Made by a program: the position numbers and the translations under genes
Notes under the pieces: generated by a model
Databases searched by the model: none
Told to the model about the DNA's origin: nothing
The model's input: the letters and a program-made list of their open reading frames with translations, nothing else
Source of the DNA: Candidatus Gastranaerophilales bacterium
GTDB lineage: Bacteria > Cyanobacteriota > Vampirovibrionia > Gastranaerophilales > Gastranaerophilaceae
Direction of reading: 5' to 3'
Assembly: GCA_944322855.1 (NCBI GenBank)
Contig: CALUQG010000002.1
Span: 124,001 to 188,000, forward strand
Length of the DNA: 64,000 nucleotides
Part shown: one piece after another, positions 17,590-26,227 of the stretch
Position numbering within the stretch: the first letter of the stretch is position 1
Layout of the letters: each line of letters starts with the position of its first letter

Positions 17590-17609
17590 AAAAGAAATCG
17601 GTAAAAATC

Positions 17610-18029
17610 ATGTCATTAATATCATCACAAGCAGCAAATATAACACCGGATGTAGTCAACTTTGATGTACAGCGTCTGGGCAACATAAAATCAATGAAGT
17701 CGCCAAAGGCACAGCTTCAGAAAGTTTCAAAAGAATTTGAAGCAATCTTTGTTACAAAAATGCTCAACACCATGGACAAAACAGTAAACAGAGATGAAGG
17801 GATTTTTGGCAATGACGACAAATATATGGATAAATTCAAATCATTTATCTATGACGAAATCGGAAGAGATATTGCAAAAAATCCAAGAACAAGTGTAGGC
17901 TTTGCAAAACAAATCTATTCACAGATGGAAAGATACTTACCGAAAGAGCCGGAACAACTTCAAACTGCAGCAGCAGAAACTGCAAATCAAACTAAAGGGA
18001 TAAAAAATCGAGTCGACAAGGAGATATAA
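17610..18029 (+). CDS. flgJ: FlgJ rod-binding domain protein (no hydrolase domain)
   Basis: The 139-residue product is only the N-terminal rod chaperone domain of FlgJ: LQKVSKEFEAIFVTKMLNTMDKT and SVGFAKQIYSQMER. Proteobacterial FlgJ (~310 residues) adds a muramidase domain, absent here. The stand-alone transglycosylase that opens this operon probably supplies that activity. A start ATG follows a weak site. Confidence 0.88.
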   Translation: MSLISSQAANITPDVVNFDVQRLGNIKSMKSPKAQLQKVSKEFEAIFVTKMLNTMDKTVNRDEGIFGNDDKYMDKFKSFIYDEIGRDIAKNPRTSVGFAKQIYSQMERYLPKEPEQLQTAAAETANQTKGIKNRVDKEI

Positions 18030-18036
18030 GTAAAAA

Positions 18037-18327
18037 ATGCTAGGTTCTGTAAATTCATCAAATCAAACTAATCACATAAGTGCAATTCAACTGTTTAATG
18101 CGTCAAATGCATTCAAAAACAATTCTCATGCAAATACAATTGAACCTCAAGAACCATTTACAACAGAAGGTACAAATCTGAATGATTCTGACAGTATTCT
18201 TAAAGGACAGAACATTGATGAAATAAGAAAATACGCAGAACTTGCTGGAGAAAACAATCTTACTGAAGATGATATAAAATACGGTCTGAGCTACGGCAGA
18301 AGCGTTATCGTAGAATATATCGCATAA
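18037..18327 (+). CDS. Small unknown protein in the flgM position
   Basis: The 96-residue, Asn/Ser-rich product begins as a probably disordered region and has a more ordered end (about 58-96: NIDEIRKYAELAG, EDDIKYGLSYGRSV). It lies between flgJ and flgN, where many operons carry flgM, the anti-sigma-28 factor, and it has a similar size and disorder. The FlgM C-terminal consensus is not recognisable, so the name is not given. A divergent FlgM or another export regulator are the options. Confidence 0.5.
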   Translation: MLGSVNSSNQTNHISAIQLFNASNAFKNNSHANTIEPQEPFTTEGTNLNDSDSILKGQNIDEIRKYAELAGENNLTEDDIKYGLSYGRSVIVEYIA

Positions 18328-18352
18328 AATTTACTAAATCAGGGGAAAAGAT

Positions 18353-18853
18353 ATGATACAAGAACAGATTAAATCACTTGAAAATATTGTGGATAAAGAA
18401 ATAGACGGATATAAAAAAATAGAAAAACTATACACAGACAAAAAAGAAATTCTTATCCATGCAAAAAGCACCGAACTTTTTTCGGTAGACGAAGAAATTA
18501 AAAATGTCTACAAAAATATAAACGGCTGCTGTGAAGAAAGAAAAAGAATTACAAAATCGCTCAATCTTCCGACTTTTTCATTAACAGACATAATAAATAA
18601 AGTCAGAGAGTATGATGAGCCTGCAGCCGAAAAATTCTCGCAAAAAAGAGAAGAGGTTAAAGTTTTGGCAAAAAAAATTTTTGAACTTGAAAAAGTAAAT
18701 GCCGAACTTCTAAAACATGGCATGCATGTTACGAACAAAACTCTTGAAATAATAATAAAAGGTATAAAACCTGTTACGCAGGAATATAATCACAACGGTA
18801 AAAATATCGCAAAAGAACAGTTTGAAATGTCATCAATTGTAGAAGAAGCATAA
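18353..18853 (+). CDS. flgN: Flagellar export chaperone FlgN
   Basis: The 166-residue product is all-helical, with the pattern of FlgN: an N-terminal LENIVDKEIDGYKKIEKLYTDKK, a central LTDIINKV, and a long C-terminal helix. FlgN binds the C termini of FlgK and FlgL, the next two genes, and brings them to the export gate. AGGGGAAAAG precedes the ATG. Confidence 0.8.
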   Translation: MIQEQIKSLENIVDKEIDGYKKIEKLYTDKKEILIHAKSTELFSVDEEIKNVYKNINGCCEERKRITKSLNLPTFSLTDIINKVREYDEPAAEKFSQKREEVKVLAKKIFELEKVNAELLKHGMHVTNKTLEIIIKGIKPVTQEYNHNGKNIAKEQFEMSSIVEEA

Positions 18854-18877
18854 TTAAAAATAAAAGGAAAACCGCTA

Positions 18878-20431
18878 ATGGGCACAACATTAAACGGAAT
18901 AATGAATATAGCACAACAGTCAATCAATAACAATCAGATTGCTCTAAATGTTGTGAGTAACAACATAGCAAACATGAACACTGAAAATTATACAAGGCAG
19001 GAAGTAGAGTTTGCCGCAATACCCGGATATAGAATTTTTGACTGGTGTGCAAGCAACGGCAAAGTAACTATAGGACAAGGGGCAGAAATTGTAGGTATCA
19101 GAAACAAACGTTCTGAATGGCTTGACAATTATTTTCGTGAACAAAACGGTCCAAATGGTTACTATGACCAGATTGGCGGTATGCTAAACAATATGGAAAA
19201 TCTTCTTAATGATGAGTTGAGCGCAAACGGTCTGCAAAAAATGTTTTCAGACTTCTTTGCAGCATCTCAGGCTCTAAGCGGTGACCCGACAAATACGGCA
19301 TACAAAATCGCTTTCATCAATGCAGCACAAAATGTTTCAGATATGCTGAACGATATGTCAAATACAATTCAAAGCTATATGAAACAGGCAGTTGGAGTTA
19401 TTGGCGATCCTGATAGTTTTGAAACTTCTATGATAAAAACAAATGTAGATTCACTAGATTCAAAATTGCAGCAGCTTGCGGATTTAAACAACAAACTTGC
19501 TCAAAATCCTGATTCAAACACAATTCAGGATCAGAAAAATGCACTGCTTGATGAAATCTCTTCAATGGTTCCTATTACAACAACCACAAATTCAAACGGA
19601 ACAGTCAATTTAATGATAGCAGGGCAAACTGTTGTTAAAGGCGGTGAAAAAGTTCTTACTATCCAAGCGGTACAGGGCGACGACGAAAATAACCCAGTAA
19701 AAATCCAACTTGTTGACGAAGAAGGTAAAATAAAAAGCGATGACATATCAGGTTCTCTCGGTGACTGTTCAATAACCGCTGTTTTACAGGCAGGAAAAGG
19801 TGATTCATTTGGCTACAAATCACTTATGAACGATTTGGATAAACTTGCAGCAGCTTTTGCAGAAGAAATGAACAGAATTCAAACTCAAGTTGATGCTGCG
19901 AATGGAACCCCTATGTATATAGGCCCTGACGGAACTTTGGTAGAGTCAACAACACCTTTCTTTGTTACAAGTGACGGTTCTGCTGATTTTACTGCAGGAA
20001 ATATAACTATTAACCAGGCTTTGATTGATGATCCGACTCTTGTTGCAACAGCCAGACTCGATCCGAATGCAGCGGACTTTGATGACAGAGCTGTCGGAAA
20101 TGCATCCAACATGCTTGAGTTCAACAATCTTGCAAGCAAAAAACTTGTAGGATTGAGCCTATCCGATCCTCCTGGTGAGGGGATGTCTTTAATTGATTAT
20201 TTATCATCACTCGTTTCAAAAATCGGTTCTTCAATTGACGATATTAACAGCGCCGGTGATGCGCAGGATGCAATTATGGATCAGGCTCAAGCTCAAAGAG
20301 ATGAATTATACGGTGTTGATTTAAACGAAGAACTTGCTGATTTGATTAAGTATCAAAGAGCCTATGAGGCTTCAGCAAGGCTGTTTACAGTTTCAAATGA
20401 GCTTATGCAGACAATTATACAGATGGTATAA
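18878..20431 (+). CDS. flgK: Flagellar hook-associated protein 1 FlgK
   Basis: The 517-residue product has the N-terminal signature (ALNVVSNNIANMNTENYTRQEV), the FlgK-typical NLLNDELSANGLQKMFSDFF and the C-terminal DLNEELADLIKYQRAYEAS. It joins hook and filament. AAAAGGAAAA precedes the ATG. Confidence 0.95.
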   Translation: MGTTLNGIMNIAQQSINNNQIALNVVSNNIANMNTENYTRQEVEFAAIPGYRIFDWCASNGKVTIGQGAEIVGIRNKRSEWLDNYFREQNGPNGYYDQIGGMLNNMENLLNDELSANGLQKMFSDFFAASQALSGDPTNTAYKIAFINAAQNVSDMLNDMSNTIQSYMKQAVGVIGDPDSFETSMIKTNVDSLDSKLQQLADLNNKLAQNPDSNTIQDQKNALLDEISSMVPITTTTNSNGTVNLMIAGQTVVKGGEKVLTIQAVQGDDENNPVKIQLVDEEGKIKSDDISGSLGDCSITAVLQAGKGDSFGYKSLMNDLDKLAAAFAEEMNRIQTQVDAANGTPMYIGPDGTLVESTTPFFVTSDGSADFTAGNITINQALIDDPTLVATARLDPNAADFDDRAVGNASNMLEFNNLASKKLVGLSLSDPPGEGMSLIDYLSSLVSKIGSSIDDINSAGDAQDAIMDQAQAQRDELYGVDLNEELADLIKYQRAYEASARLFTVSNELMQTIIQMV

Positions 20432-20448
20432 ATTTTGAGGACTAAGTA

Positions 20449-21387
20449 ATGAATATAACAAGTTATTCCAGCAAAAACTTGCTTGGCAGTGTGACAGAAC
20501 AACAAAATAAACTTTATGAGCTTTATCAAAAACTCAATACAAATCAGAAATACACGAACATTTCTGAAAATCCTATTGTTGCTGCCGATTTAATAAAAAT
20601 TAACCAGCAGCTTTCACAAATAGGCGCATATGCCAAAAACGTTCAGGATGCAATAACTCAAATTAATGCCCAGGACGGCGCTTTTTCAACAATAGTTGAT
20701 AAACTTCAAAGAATTAATGACTTAACAATTCAAGCAGCAAACGGAGCAAGCGGCCCTGACGGTATTGAAGCTTGTGCAACTGAAATTGCTGAACTTAAAG
20801 AAACAATTGTATCTCTGGCAAATACACAATATGACGGAAAATACATTTTTGCAGGGACAAATGTGACTACAACCCCTTTTGAACTTGCGGAAGACGGCTC
20901 TGTCATATATAACGGAACTCCGGCTGACAATACGGCCGGCTATGAAAGATATCTTGAAATTTCTGACGGCACTATTGTTGACTTAAACAGCGCAGGAGAC
21001 ACAATATTCGGTTCATATGACGCAAATGCTCCCGATGATCCTGATGCAAGCTCCGGCTTATTTAAAGTTTTGGGTGACCTTGAAGCAGCACTAAACGCTG
21101 ATCCTCCGGATTCTAATGCTATTAGAGAACAGCTCGGGCCATTGCAGGAGTCTATAGAACACATTTCAGAAATTCAATCTGTTCATAGTTCTACAGTTGA
21201 AAAATTGAATATGACTGCAAAAATGCTTGATAATACAGAATTAACTCTCACATCAAAAAAAGCTGAAATTTCAGAAGTTGATATGGCAAGCACAATTTCT
21301 GAACTTGTACAGCAAAATTACGCATTACAGGCTTCTATGCAGGCATATACAATCATTTCTAACCAATCTTTGCTTGATTATCTATAA
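20449..21387 (+). CDS. flgL: Flagellar hook-associated protein 3 FlgL
   Basis: The 312-residue, flagellin-like product has an N-terminal coiled domain with KLNTNQKYTNISENP, the FlgL-type QYDGKYIFAGTNVTTTPF, and the C-terminal VDMASTISELVQQNYALQAS. It sits directly under the filament. It is the last gene of the operon. Confidence 0.94.
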   Translation: MNITSYSSKNLLGSVTEQQNKLYELYQKLNTNQKYTNISENPIVAADLIKINQQLSQIGAYAKNVQDAITQINAQDGAFSTIVDKLQRINDLTIQAANGASGPDGIEACATEIAELKETIVSLANTQYDGKYIFAGTNVTTTPFELAEDGSVIYNGTPADNTAGYERYLEISDGTIVDLNSAGDTIFGSYDANAPDDPDASSGLFKVLGDLEAALNADPPDSNAIREQLGPLQESIEHISEIQSVHSSTVEKLNMTAKMLDNTELTLTSKKAEISEVDMASTISELVQQNYALQASMQAYTIISNQSLLDYL

Positions 21388-21430
21388 TCTTCAAAGATTT
21401 AAAACGGATTAATCTTACCATTTATTTATT

Positions 21431-21470
21431 AGGGCGTGACTAGGGAAATAATAGTTTTGCCCTTTTTTTT
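21431..21470 (+). terminator. Terminator of the flagellar operon
   Basis: AGGGC at 21431 can pair with GCCCT at 21459, and an inner AGGG/CCCT pairing is an alternative; eight T residues follow. The loop is long (23 bases), so the stem is weaker than others here. Confidence 0.55.
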
Positions 21471-21497
21471 ATTAATATTAACTAGTACAATCAGGCA

Positions 21498-21526
21498 ATG
21501 ACTTATTCTGTAAAAAAGTTTATGCT
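21498..21526 (+). promoter_or_regulatory. Candidate promoter for the glutaredoxin gene
   Basis: ATGACT (21498-21503), 17 bases, then TATGCT (21521-21526). Transcription would start near 21533, only about 3 bases before the ATG. No Shine-Dalgarno sequence is seen, so the mRNA may be leaderless. Confidence 0.4.
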
Positions 21527-21535
21527 TATACTGTT

Positions 21536-21820
21536 ATGACAAATGATATAGAAATTTACACAATACCGACATGCCCGTTTTGCAAAAAGGCAAAAGAACT
21601 TTTGAAAGACAATTATCTTGATTTTAACGAATATGACATTTCACATGATGAAGAAAATATAAGGAAAGAATTAGGTAAAAAATTCAATATCCAAGGATAT
21701 GTGACTGTGCCGCAGATTATAATAAACGGAACACGCATAGGCGGTTATTCGGATTTAAAAGAAATTGTAAAAGACGGCAAATTATGTGATTTTGTCAATT
21801 GTGACAATAACTGGTCTTAG
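21536..21820 (+). CDS. Glutaredoxin
   Basis: The 94-residue product is a thioredoxin-fold disulfide reductant. It has the dithiol active site TCPFC (C13 and C16), the cis-proline block VTVPQIIING and the GGYSDL glutathione-binding end. Dithiol type (GrxA/GrxC-like). Its end overlaps the convergent PilZ gene by 4 bases. No ribosome site is visible before the ATG. Confidence 0.9.
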   Translation: MTNDIEIYTIPTCPFCKKAKELLKDNYLDFNEYDISHDEENIRKELGKKFNIQGYVTVPQIIINGTRIGGYSDLKEIVKDGKLCDFVNCDNNWS

Positions 21821-22422
21821 CCTTTAAATTTCATACACTGAAGTGTAATAAAGTTCATTTCTTCTTTGCTTATAGTTGTAAACGTGACGGCTGTAAGAAA
21901 TTTAAATGTATTGTCAACTCTAATTGGAGAACAGTATACAAGCTCCGCTTGAGTCTTTATTTCTTTACCGGCAAGAAACAAATCAACATCAAGTGATGTA
22001 TAAGCCCCGAACTGCCTGTCTGCTATAAAAGCCATGCCTTTTGCACAGATATTTTTGGTTGTAGAAATTATTTTTTCGATTTGAGTGCCCTCGAAATTTA
22101 TACTAAGTGCGAAATCAGTTTCTATATCAGCTCTTAAATATTCTCGCCGTTGAGAATGTTTTATATTTGAAGGAAATGACAGCATATAGAAAGTTGTTTC
22201 ATTGAGATAATTGCTTGATAGTATACGGCTTGTTGCATTGTAAATTCCGTCTTCCGCATAAATATTTATCTCAATTTCCTTTTCCGGGAGCTCTGTCTGC
22301 TTTTCAAAAAAGACTGTAAGCTTTTCATTCTCAACGTAGTATATAGTACAAAAATAGCTTTTGTTATCAACAATTATTTCAAGTTTGTTTGAGGGCTTTA
22401 AAAAACTGTATTTATCCAACAT
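21817..22422 (-). CDS. YcgR/MotI-like PilZ-domain protein
   Basis: The 201-residue product has a YcgR-type N-terminal domain (1-88) and a C-terminal PilZ domain (~90-200) starting with the c-di-GMP-binding RREYLR (R92/R93, R97). The second motif, usually (D/N)xSxxG, reads N124-I-C126-A-K-G129, so cysteine replaces serine. Proteins of this type bind the flagellar stator or rotor and slow the motor when c-di-GMP is high. Position next to the flagellar operon supports that role. Confidence 0.8.
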   Translation of the reverse strand: MLDKYSFLKPSNKLEIIVDNKSYFCTIYYVENEKLTVFFEKQTELPEKEIEINIYAEDGIYNATSRILSSNYLNETTFYMLSFPSNIKHSQRREYLRADIETDFALSINFEGTQIEKIISTTKNICAKGMAFIADRQFGAYTSLDVDLFLAGKEIKTQAELVYCSPIRVDNTFKFLTAVTFTTISKEEMNFITLQCMKFKG

Positions 22423-22493
22423 AAACTCCCGTGATTATATCTGATGGTCATATATATATTATACCCTATTTTACAAAATTTTAGACAAATATA

Positions 22494-22523
22494 TTGTAAT
22501 TTTTATGAAAAATATCCTATAAT
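22494..22523 (+). promoter_or_regulatory. Promoter for the leuA-like gene
   Basis: TTGTAA (22494-22499), 18 bases, and TATAAT (22518-22523). An AAAAGG ribosome site follows before the ATG at 22560. Confidence 0.6.
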
Positions 22524-22559
22524 ACTTAAAATCATCCAGTTGAAAAGGTTTAATTTAAT

Positions 22560-24092
22560 ATGAACAGACAGCCGTTTTTCTATGACATTACACTGCGTGA
22601 CGGAAATCAGTCTCTTAAAAAACCCTGGAATATGAAGGAAAAAGAATTTATCTTTAACAAACTTGTTGAATTCGGGGTTCAAGCTGTAGAAGCAGGATTT
22701 CCTGCAGCATCAGAAATGGATTTTGATGCTGTAACAAGACTCGCTGAAATTGCTCCGGATAATCTTGTTATAAGTGCACTGGCCAGAGCCGTGGAACATG
22801 ATATAGAAAGAGGTATTGAAGCAATAAAAAATTGCAAAAGACCGAGACTGCATACTTTCATTGCAATGAGTCCTTTTAACATGCAATACGTCTTGAATAA
22901 AAAGCCTGAAGATGTCAGAAAAACAGCTATTGAAGCAGTAAGTTATGCAAAAAATATTTTGAATAAAGCAGGATGCAAAAACGGCGAAATTCAATTTTCC
23001 GTTGAACATTTCGGAGATTGTATGGACAATCTGGATTTTGTCATCGGTACTTTAAAAGAAGTTGTTAAATCAGGCGCAAATGTTATTAATTTGCCGAACA
23101 CAGTTGAACGGACGAGAATAAAAACATTTGTGGATATGGTAGAAAAAGTATATAATGCACTGCCAAAAGATATTATGATTGCGGTTCACTGCCACAATGA
23201 TCTTGGTATGGCCACTGCAGCTACTGTGGAAAGTTATTTTGCCGGAGCGACACAGCTCGAGTGCTGTCTAAACGGACTCGGAGAACGTGCCGGCAATACA
23301 AATATGTATGAAGTTGCAATAGCGCTGCATAATAGCGGTGTTGAAGTACCTTTAAACCTTGGGAATATCTATGAATTAGCACTAACAATTTCTGAAATGT
23401 CAAAAGTAGAGATACCTGAAAAAGCTCCTTTAATAGGGCCTGAAGCACTGGCTCACAGAAGCGGCATTCACCAGGACGGTGCAGTGAAAACTAAAGATAT
23501 GGAAAAAGGTGCATACAGACCAATCCATCCTACATTGATAGGCAGAAAAGATGATGAAAAAATAGGATTCACGAGCCAGTCAGGAAAAACTGCAGTATTT
23601 GAAATAATTTCCGATGCCGGATATCCAATTACTATGCAAGAAGCAATAAGAATAACACCTACCGTTAAAGAAGCAGCAGAAAAAGTCGGAGAACTCCCGA
23701 CAAGAAATATCATAGACATTTATTTCAACGAAGTATTTAATGTCAAAGGTGATTTTCGTCTTGTTGCATTTGAAAAACTTTCAGAAAATGTATTTAATCT
23801 GAAATTTTTCCATAAAACGGAATTTTTCGACTTGAATGCGCACGGTAACGGCCCTGTTGATGCTTGTTTATCAGCACTTAAGCAGGCCGGTTTTCCTCAA
23901 AAGCTTGTTGATTATGAACAGTCTGCGATGGACGGGGAGATATTTGGTTCCGGCGCTGTTGCAATGACGGTTATTCATTTTGAAGATTTGGAAGGAAAAA
24001 TTATTCTTGCCAGAGGAAAGGATGAAAGTACTCTCAAAGCTAACGTGAAGGCTATTTTTAACGGTCTTAATCTGATGAACAAAAAAGCCTGA
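22560..24092 (+). CDS. leuA: 2-isopropylmalate synthase-family enzyme
   Basis: This DRE-TIM enzyme joins acetyl-CoA to a 2-oxoacid, most likely 2-oxoisovalerate in leucine synthesis. The 510 residues have TLRDGNQS near the N terminus, the metal-binding HCHNDLGMATAA, the glycine-rich GLGERAGNTN, the catalytic-loop HRSGIHQDG and a C-terminal LeuA regulatory dimer domain (about 390-510). RDGNQS instead of the usual bacterial RDGEQS recalls type-2 isopropylmalate synthases. Citramalate or homocitrate synthase is less likely. No other leu genes are nearby. Confidence 0.85.
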   Translation: MNRQPFFYDITLRDGNQSLKKPWNMKEKEFIFNKLVEFGVQAVEAGFPAASEMDFDAVTRLAEIAPDNLVISALARAVEHDIERGIEAIKNCKRPRLHTFIAMSPFNMQYVLNKKPEDVRKTAIEAVSYAKNILNKAGCKNGEIQFSVEHFGDCMDNLDFVIGTLKEVVKSGANVINLPNTVERTRIKTFVDMVEKVYNALPKDIMIAVHCHNDLGMATAATVESYFAGATQLECCLNGLGERAGNTNMYEVAIALHNSGVEVPLNLGNIYELALTISEMSKVEIPEKAPLIGPEALAHRSGIHQDGAVKTKDMEKGAYRPIHPTLIGRKDDEKIGFTSQSGKTAVFEIISDAGYPITMQEAIRITPTVKEAAEKVGELPTRNIIDIYFNEVFNVKGDFRLVAFEKLSENVFNLKFFHKTEFFDLNAHGNGPVDACLSALKQAGFPQKLVDYEQSAMDGEIFGSGAVAMTVIHFEDLEGKIILARGKDESTLKANVKAIFNGLNLMNKKA

Positions 24093-24098
24093 CCTGAT

Positions 24099-24950
24099 TT
24101 ATAAAGTATCAGCGTGCTTTGCCTGACGTCTTTGAGCGCCTATTTCTTTTCTTATTTTACTCATCAGGAGTTTATATTCCGGATGTGCTTTCCAGAATGC
24201 ATCGTAAAAATCCATCGAACTCAATTCCGGATTGTCTCTTCTGAATTTGCTCATCTCTTCTCTGACATCAGGCATACGTAACCACATCTCTTCTGCCAGC
24301 TCTTTGTTCATTTGGATTATTTCAGGTCTTTGAGCAAGCAATCTGTTATGTTCAACAATCTTTTCAGGATGAAGCCTGTTAAATGCTTTTACCTTTTCTG
24401 CAATATCTTTATTTAAATTTTCATCAGAAGCTTTTAATAATGCCTGATAATTTTTTCCTAAATCAGGCATACGGATTTTTTCGAGCAGCCAGCCAAGAGC
24501 ACTTCTGTTTTTTAATCCCAGTAATTCTGCCACTTCATTGAGTGTCTTCAGTTTACCCCATCGTTCTTTTAATATATATAAAGACAAATCTTTGAGATCA
24601 ATATGTTCATTAATTGTCCTGATGTTTTTGGAGCCCTTTGTTATTACGGTATTTGTCTGTAAAATTTCTCTAAATTCGGGAAAAAGATTTTGAGCTTTGC
24701 CAAGAGTCTTGCACTCAAGAAGAGGAGCATAAGTTTTGAGATGAAGCTCTCTTAATGTCGGCATATATCCGGTTTTTGGATATTTATCAAGCACAAATTT
24801 TACAGCTGTTCTCATTCGCTGAGGAAGGAGACGAATTCTGTTTTCCTGTATATATTTCAAAGAAATATCTGCAGCACCCTTAAATGAAGTATTGAAACAA
24901 TTGTATGGTGATGAATTATATTGATTGCTGTGGTATGAATTTATTTTCAT
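24099..24950 (-). CDS. Unknown protein with N-terminal SFKG motif and helix-turn-helix-like segment
   Basis: The 283-residue product has an Asn/Ser/Tyr-rich start and then SFKG at residues 22-25. Around residues 135-160 LKTLNEVAELLGLKNRSALGWL looks like a helix-turn-helix. The remaining chain is basic and helical, with HPE repeats in the C-terminal half (LHPEKIVEHN, AHPEYKLL). No signal peptide or span is seen. It may bind nucleic acid. It is the third gene of a STAS-rsmI-this set, 31 bases after rsmI. Confidence 0.55.
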   Translation of the reverse strand: MKINSYHSNQYNSSPYNCFNTSFKGAADISLKYIQENRIRLLPQRMRTAVKFVLDKYPKTGYMPTLRELHLKTYAPLLECKTLGKAQNLFPEFREILQTNTVITKGSKNIRTINEHIDLKDLSLYILKERWGKLKTLNEVAELLGLKNRSALGWLLEKIRMPDLGKNYQALLKASDENLNKDIAEKVKAFNRLHPEKIVEHNRLLAQRPEIIQMNKELAEEMWLRMPDVREEMSKFRRDNPELSSMDFYDAFWKAHPEYKLLMSKIRKEIGAQRRQAKHADTL

Positions 24951-24981
24951 ACAGGTTTAAAAACACTGAATATTTTTTTTG

Positions 24982-25824
24982 CTATTTATTTTGAGAACCA
25001 AGCAGCATTTTGTAAATTTTGTTTTTATTCATATCATATAGTGTACTTAAAATAGTTGAAATATCTTTATCAGAGTATTTTAAAGCTTTCAGCTTATTAA
25101 TTTTTTCCTCAATATCATAGTCATCAGCATTCTGCGTTGAATCAGAATACAAAAGACAGACTATCTCGCCTTTTAATACATTGTTTTTATAATATTCAGA
25201 AACTTCTTTTACAGTGCCTTTTTTAACCTCCTCAAACATCTTGGTTAGTTCTCTTCCTACTGCTATTTCTGTCTTACTGCCCCTTGAAGAAGCTATATTC
25301 TCAAGAGTATCCTGCAGCCTGTTTGGAGATTCATAAAAAACAAGATCGGAAAAACGATATTTTTCAAAAAGTTTCACCTGTTGATTTTTTGCTCTCGGTA
25401 AAAAACCTGCAAAAGAAAATTCTTCACATTCTCTTGGAACAATAGACAGAAATGCGGTTATTGCACTTGCCCCAGGTATGGATGTTATTTTCACTCCTTT
25501 ATCAAACAATTCTTTTACAAGAATTCTTCCCGGATCAGAAATACAAGGAGTTCCAGCATCTGATATAAGAGCAATTTTTTTTCCTGAATTAATTAGTTCT
25601 AAAAACTCTTCTGTTCTCTGTTTTTCATTAAATTTATGATACGATACAAGTTTTGTGTTTATATCATATTGCCTTAAAAGAGGAGTGCTGGTTCTACAGT
25701 CCTCGCATGCAATCATGTCAACGTTTTTAAGCACATCTACCGCTCTTTGCGAAAAATCTTTCAGATTTCCTATTGGTGTGGAAACAACAAACAGCTGGAT
25801 TTGTTCTTGTTTTTCGTTACTCAA
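24982..25824 (-). CDS. rsmI: 16S rRNA (cytidine1402-2'-O)-methyltransferase
   Basis: The 280-residue product is a tetrapyrrole-methylase-fold enzyme that methylates C1402 in the decoding centre. Landmarks are LFVVSTPIGNLKDFSQRAV, ACEDCRTS, ISDAGTPCISDPG and YESPNRL. Its start overlaps the end of the STAS gene by 8 bases, implying coupled translation. Confidence 0.95.
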   Translation of the reverse strand: MSNEKQEQIQLFVVSTPIGNLKDFSQRAVDVLKNVDMIACEDCRTSTPLLRQYDINTKLVSYHKFNEKQRTEEFLELINSGKKIALISDAGTPCISDPGRILVKELFDKGVKITSIPGASAITAFLSIVPRECEEFSFAGFLPRAKNQQVKLFEKYRFSDLVFYESPNRLQDTLENIASSRGSKTEIAVGRELTKMFEEVKKGTVKEVSEYYKNNVLKGEIVCLLYSDSTQNADDYDIEEKINKLKALKYSDKDISTILSTLYDMNKNKIYKMLLGSQNK

Positions 25825-26122
25825 AAGCCAACCCCTGTCTTTTCTTTATTTTTAAAACGGGTGTTGTATTTAATGAATTCATCATTTTGTACAGACCTGT
25901 TTGTTCAAATATTCGCAAAATAGCAGGTTTCATATTCTCAACACGAATTTTTGCCTCATTAAACACTGCAATCTTTTGCAGCATAAGAAGCTTTTCAATA
26001 TCGTCCATTTTTATCTCATCGACATTTGAAAAATCAAGCTCAAGTTCATTTTCAATATTTGGTACAAATTGAATGGAAGAACCCTGTTTGTTCAACCAGG
26101 AGTTTATATATACTTTTGACAT
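25817..26122 (-). CDS. STAS-domain protein
   Basis: The 101-residue product fits a single STAS domain (about 20-95): a beta strand LELDFSNVDEIKMDD, then LLMLQKIAVFNEAKIRVENMKPAILRIFEQTGL, matching the anti-sigma-factor-antagonist fold. The site usually phosphorylated (Ser or Thr) is lysine-methionine here, so switching by phosphorylation is doubtful. No sigma or kinase gene is nearby. It overlaps rsmI. Confidence 0.6.
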   Translation of the reverse strand: MSKVYINSWLNKQGSSIQFVPNIENELELDFSNVDEIKMDDIEKLLMLQKIAVFNEAKIRVENMKPAILRIFEQTGLYKMMNSLNTTPVLKIKKRQGLAFE

Positions 26123-26227
26123 TAATTAAATTTTCCCAAGATTAACAAGAGCAAAAAGCAGCTCTCTATTTCCTCAACTCCTTTATAATAACAGAATTAT
26201 AGACCATGCCAATTTTTTAACATTTTT

